64,000 nucleotides of DNA, taken from the NCBI GenBank assembly GCA_027972325.1, contig JAPMOS010000026.1, forward strand, positions 268,001 through 332,000, read 5' to 3'. Below the pieces are notes generated by a model. That model did no database searches. It saw nothing but the letters and a program-made list of their open reading frames with translations, and had not been told where the DNA came from. The stretch's first letter is position 1. Each line of letters opens with the position of its first letter. Below, piece after piece: positions 62,417-64,000 of this stretch. The translations under genes and the position numbers were made by a program. Origin of the DNA: Paratrimastix pyriformis (lineage: Eukaryota > Preaxostyla > Paratrimastigidae).

Positions 62417-63170
62417 GTCCGTCTTCATGCTGCGCAGGGTGGGTGTGTGTGTGTGTGGAGTAAGAGGGAAAGAAGGTGTGTGTATGGGGGGGCGTGCATA
62501 TACGGCCCGGTTCAAGGCGGTCCGTCAAGGCATCACCACTTGCTGTCGCCACCCGACCTTTCTGAATGGTTTGATGAACAACGTGTTTGTTGAACAGTGA
62601 CGGGGTGTGTGCTATGTCTGTCTGCTTTAAATCTTCATCAATGGGGCTGTAGGCCCTACGGCAACATTCTCCGGCTTTTACAAAGTCCCCAAAGTGCAGC
62701 GATTTTGATTCTGACACGATATTCGTGTTCTCCATGTGCGATTCCCCCCCCGCCATAATTTTCAGACCCCCCGGATGAAGGGTCCATACACCATGAGACC
62801 CATAATTTTTCATTTTTCCTATACAAAATGCAAAAAAAACAATGTCGAGCACCACGGTTCAAAACCGGCCGACCCCGTATCTCCCCAACGGTTGGTCGGC
62901 CGTTGACCCCGTTCGTGGGAGCACCCCGGTGTGTGGTGAGCACTTTGCCAGTGTGTTTTATGGGTGTGACACCGGTATGGGACGGGTGGGGTGACATAGA
63001 CGGGGTGAAATGACCAAAAATGGGTAGACATATTGACCGGAAACTCGCACCAATCACTTGTGGGAGCATCCCCATGCCGCGGGAAACATTTTCTGGGGTG
63101 TTTTGGAGCGTTTCCAAGAGCCAATGACCCTCTGGGGTGGTTGGGGGGGTGGGACACAGAGGAAAAGATG
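62417..63170. other. stretch after the last visible PSME4 exon
   Basis: 62402-62428 (exon end plus donor) is repeated at 62505-62530. From 62640 the base composition changes; GTGGGAGCA.CCCC occurs at 62917-62930 and 63060-63073 inside two loosely similar blocks of about 140 bp. No coding match to the missing PSME4 C-terminus is seen. It may be intron or an unrecognised repeat. Confidence 0.4.
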
Positions 63171-63410
63171 GGGCACAACGGCACAGCACATCACGGCACG
63201 GGATGGTGTGGGTGGGATGGATGGTGGGGTGGTGTGGTGGTGGGGTGGTGTGGGGTGGTGTGGGGTGGTGGGTGGTGTGGGGTGGGATGGGGTGGGATGG
63301 GGTGGGATGGGGTGTGATGGGGTGTGATGGGATGGTGCGGAATGATGTGGGATGGTGTGGGATGGTGCGGAATGGTGCGGAATGATGCGGAATGGCGGAA
63401 TGGTGGGATG
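63170..63410. repeat. GGTGTGGGATGG-type low-complexity array
   Basis: Short GT/GAT-rich units of 5-12 bp (GGGATGGTGTGG, GGAATGGTGC). Confidence 0.7.
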
Positions 63411-63423
63411 AGGCAATATGGGC

Positions 63424-64000
<577 letters not shown>

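Overview
The window reads as nuclear DNA of a GC-rich, intron-rich single-celled eukaryote. The evidence is genes built from many short exons, a receptor-type TKL protein kinase whose ectodomain is made of Pmp-like GGA[ILV]/FxxN repeats, retroelements with a tyrosine recombinase, and introns filled with ATC/GAT microsatellites and poly-C tracts. A free-living anaerobic flagellate such as a preaxostylan is a low-confidence guess; the sequence alone does not name the species. All splice sites and percent identities here were read by eye.

Positions 1-16.2 kb are a nested repeat island. Three related, unrecognised proteins (called A, B and C here) occur in several copies on both strands. They share an N-terminal domain of about 120 residues with a [CAE]-KLFG[YH] core, then a Pro/Ala/Ser-rich tail with PFA/NPF motifs. 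One A copy (4677-9440) is split by a C-bearing unit (4816-6338, 10-bp target duplication) and by a 2.18-kb gag-protease LTR element (6357-8532, 84-bp LTRs, 4-bp target duplication). A DIRS-like retroelement (about 9994-16208: reverse transcriptase, RNase H, NPPF methyltransferase-like segment, tyrosine recombinase, internal complementary region) is split by a chimeric C-B unit (11883-14190, 11-bp target duplication). The A copy is joined to a 236-bp exact copy of one exon, with intron edges, of the kinase gene lying 17 kb away. A 160-bp sequence bounds the island on both sides (1177-1336 and 16029-16188).

Positions 17.0-33.3 kb (minus strand) hold the receptor kinase: signal peptide, about 20 exons of Pmp-like beta-helix repeats, one transmembrane segment, and a TKL kinase domain with all catalytic motifs, in about 32 exons. 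Positions 34.15-35.86 kb (plus) hold an ARMT1/DUF89 metal-dependent phosphatase in two exons. Positions 36.09-62.42 kb (plus) hold at least 45 exons of PSME4/Blm10 (PA200), the HEAT-repeat proteasome activator. An antisense tRNA-Ile(AAT) lies in one of its introns. The last roughly 80 residues of PSME4 are not visible before the window ends in an ATC array.

Two genome-wide habits stand out. The 5' splice sites are mostly GTCCG or GTCTG instead of GTRAG. Many introns of PSME4 contain extra copies of the adjacent exon edge together with its splice site, next to the microsatellites. The kinase, ARMT1 and PSME4 have unrelated jobs (cell-surface signalling, metabolite/protein damage control, proteasome regulation), so nothing suggests a functional cluster.
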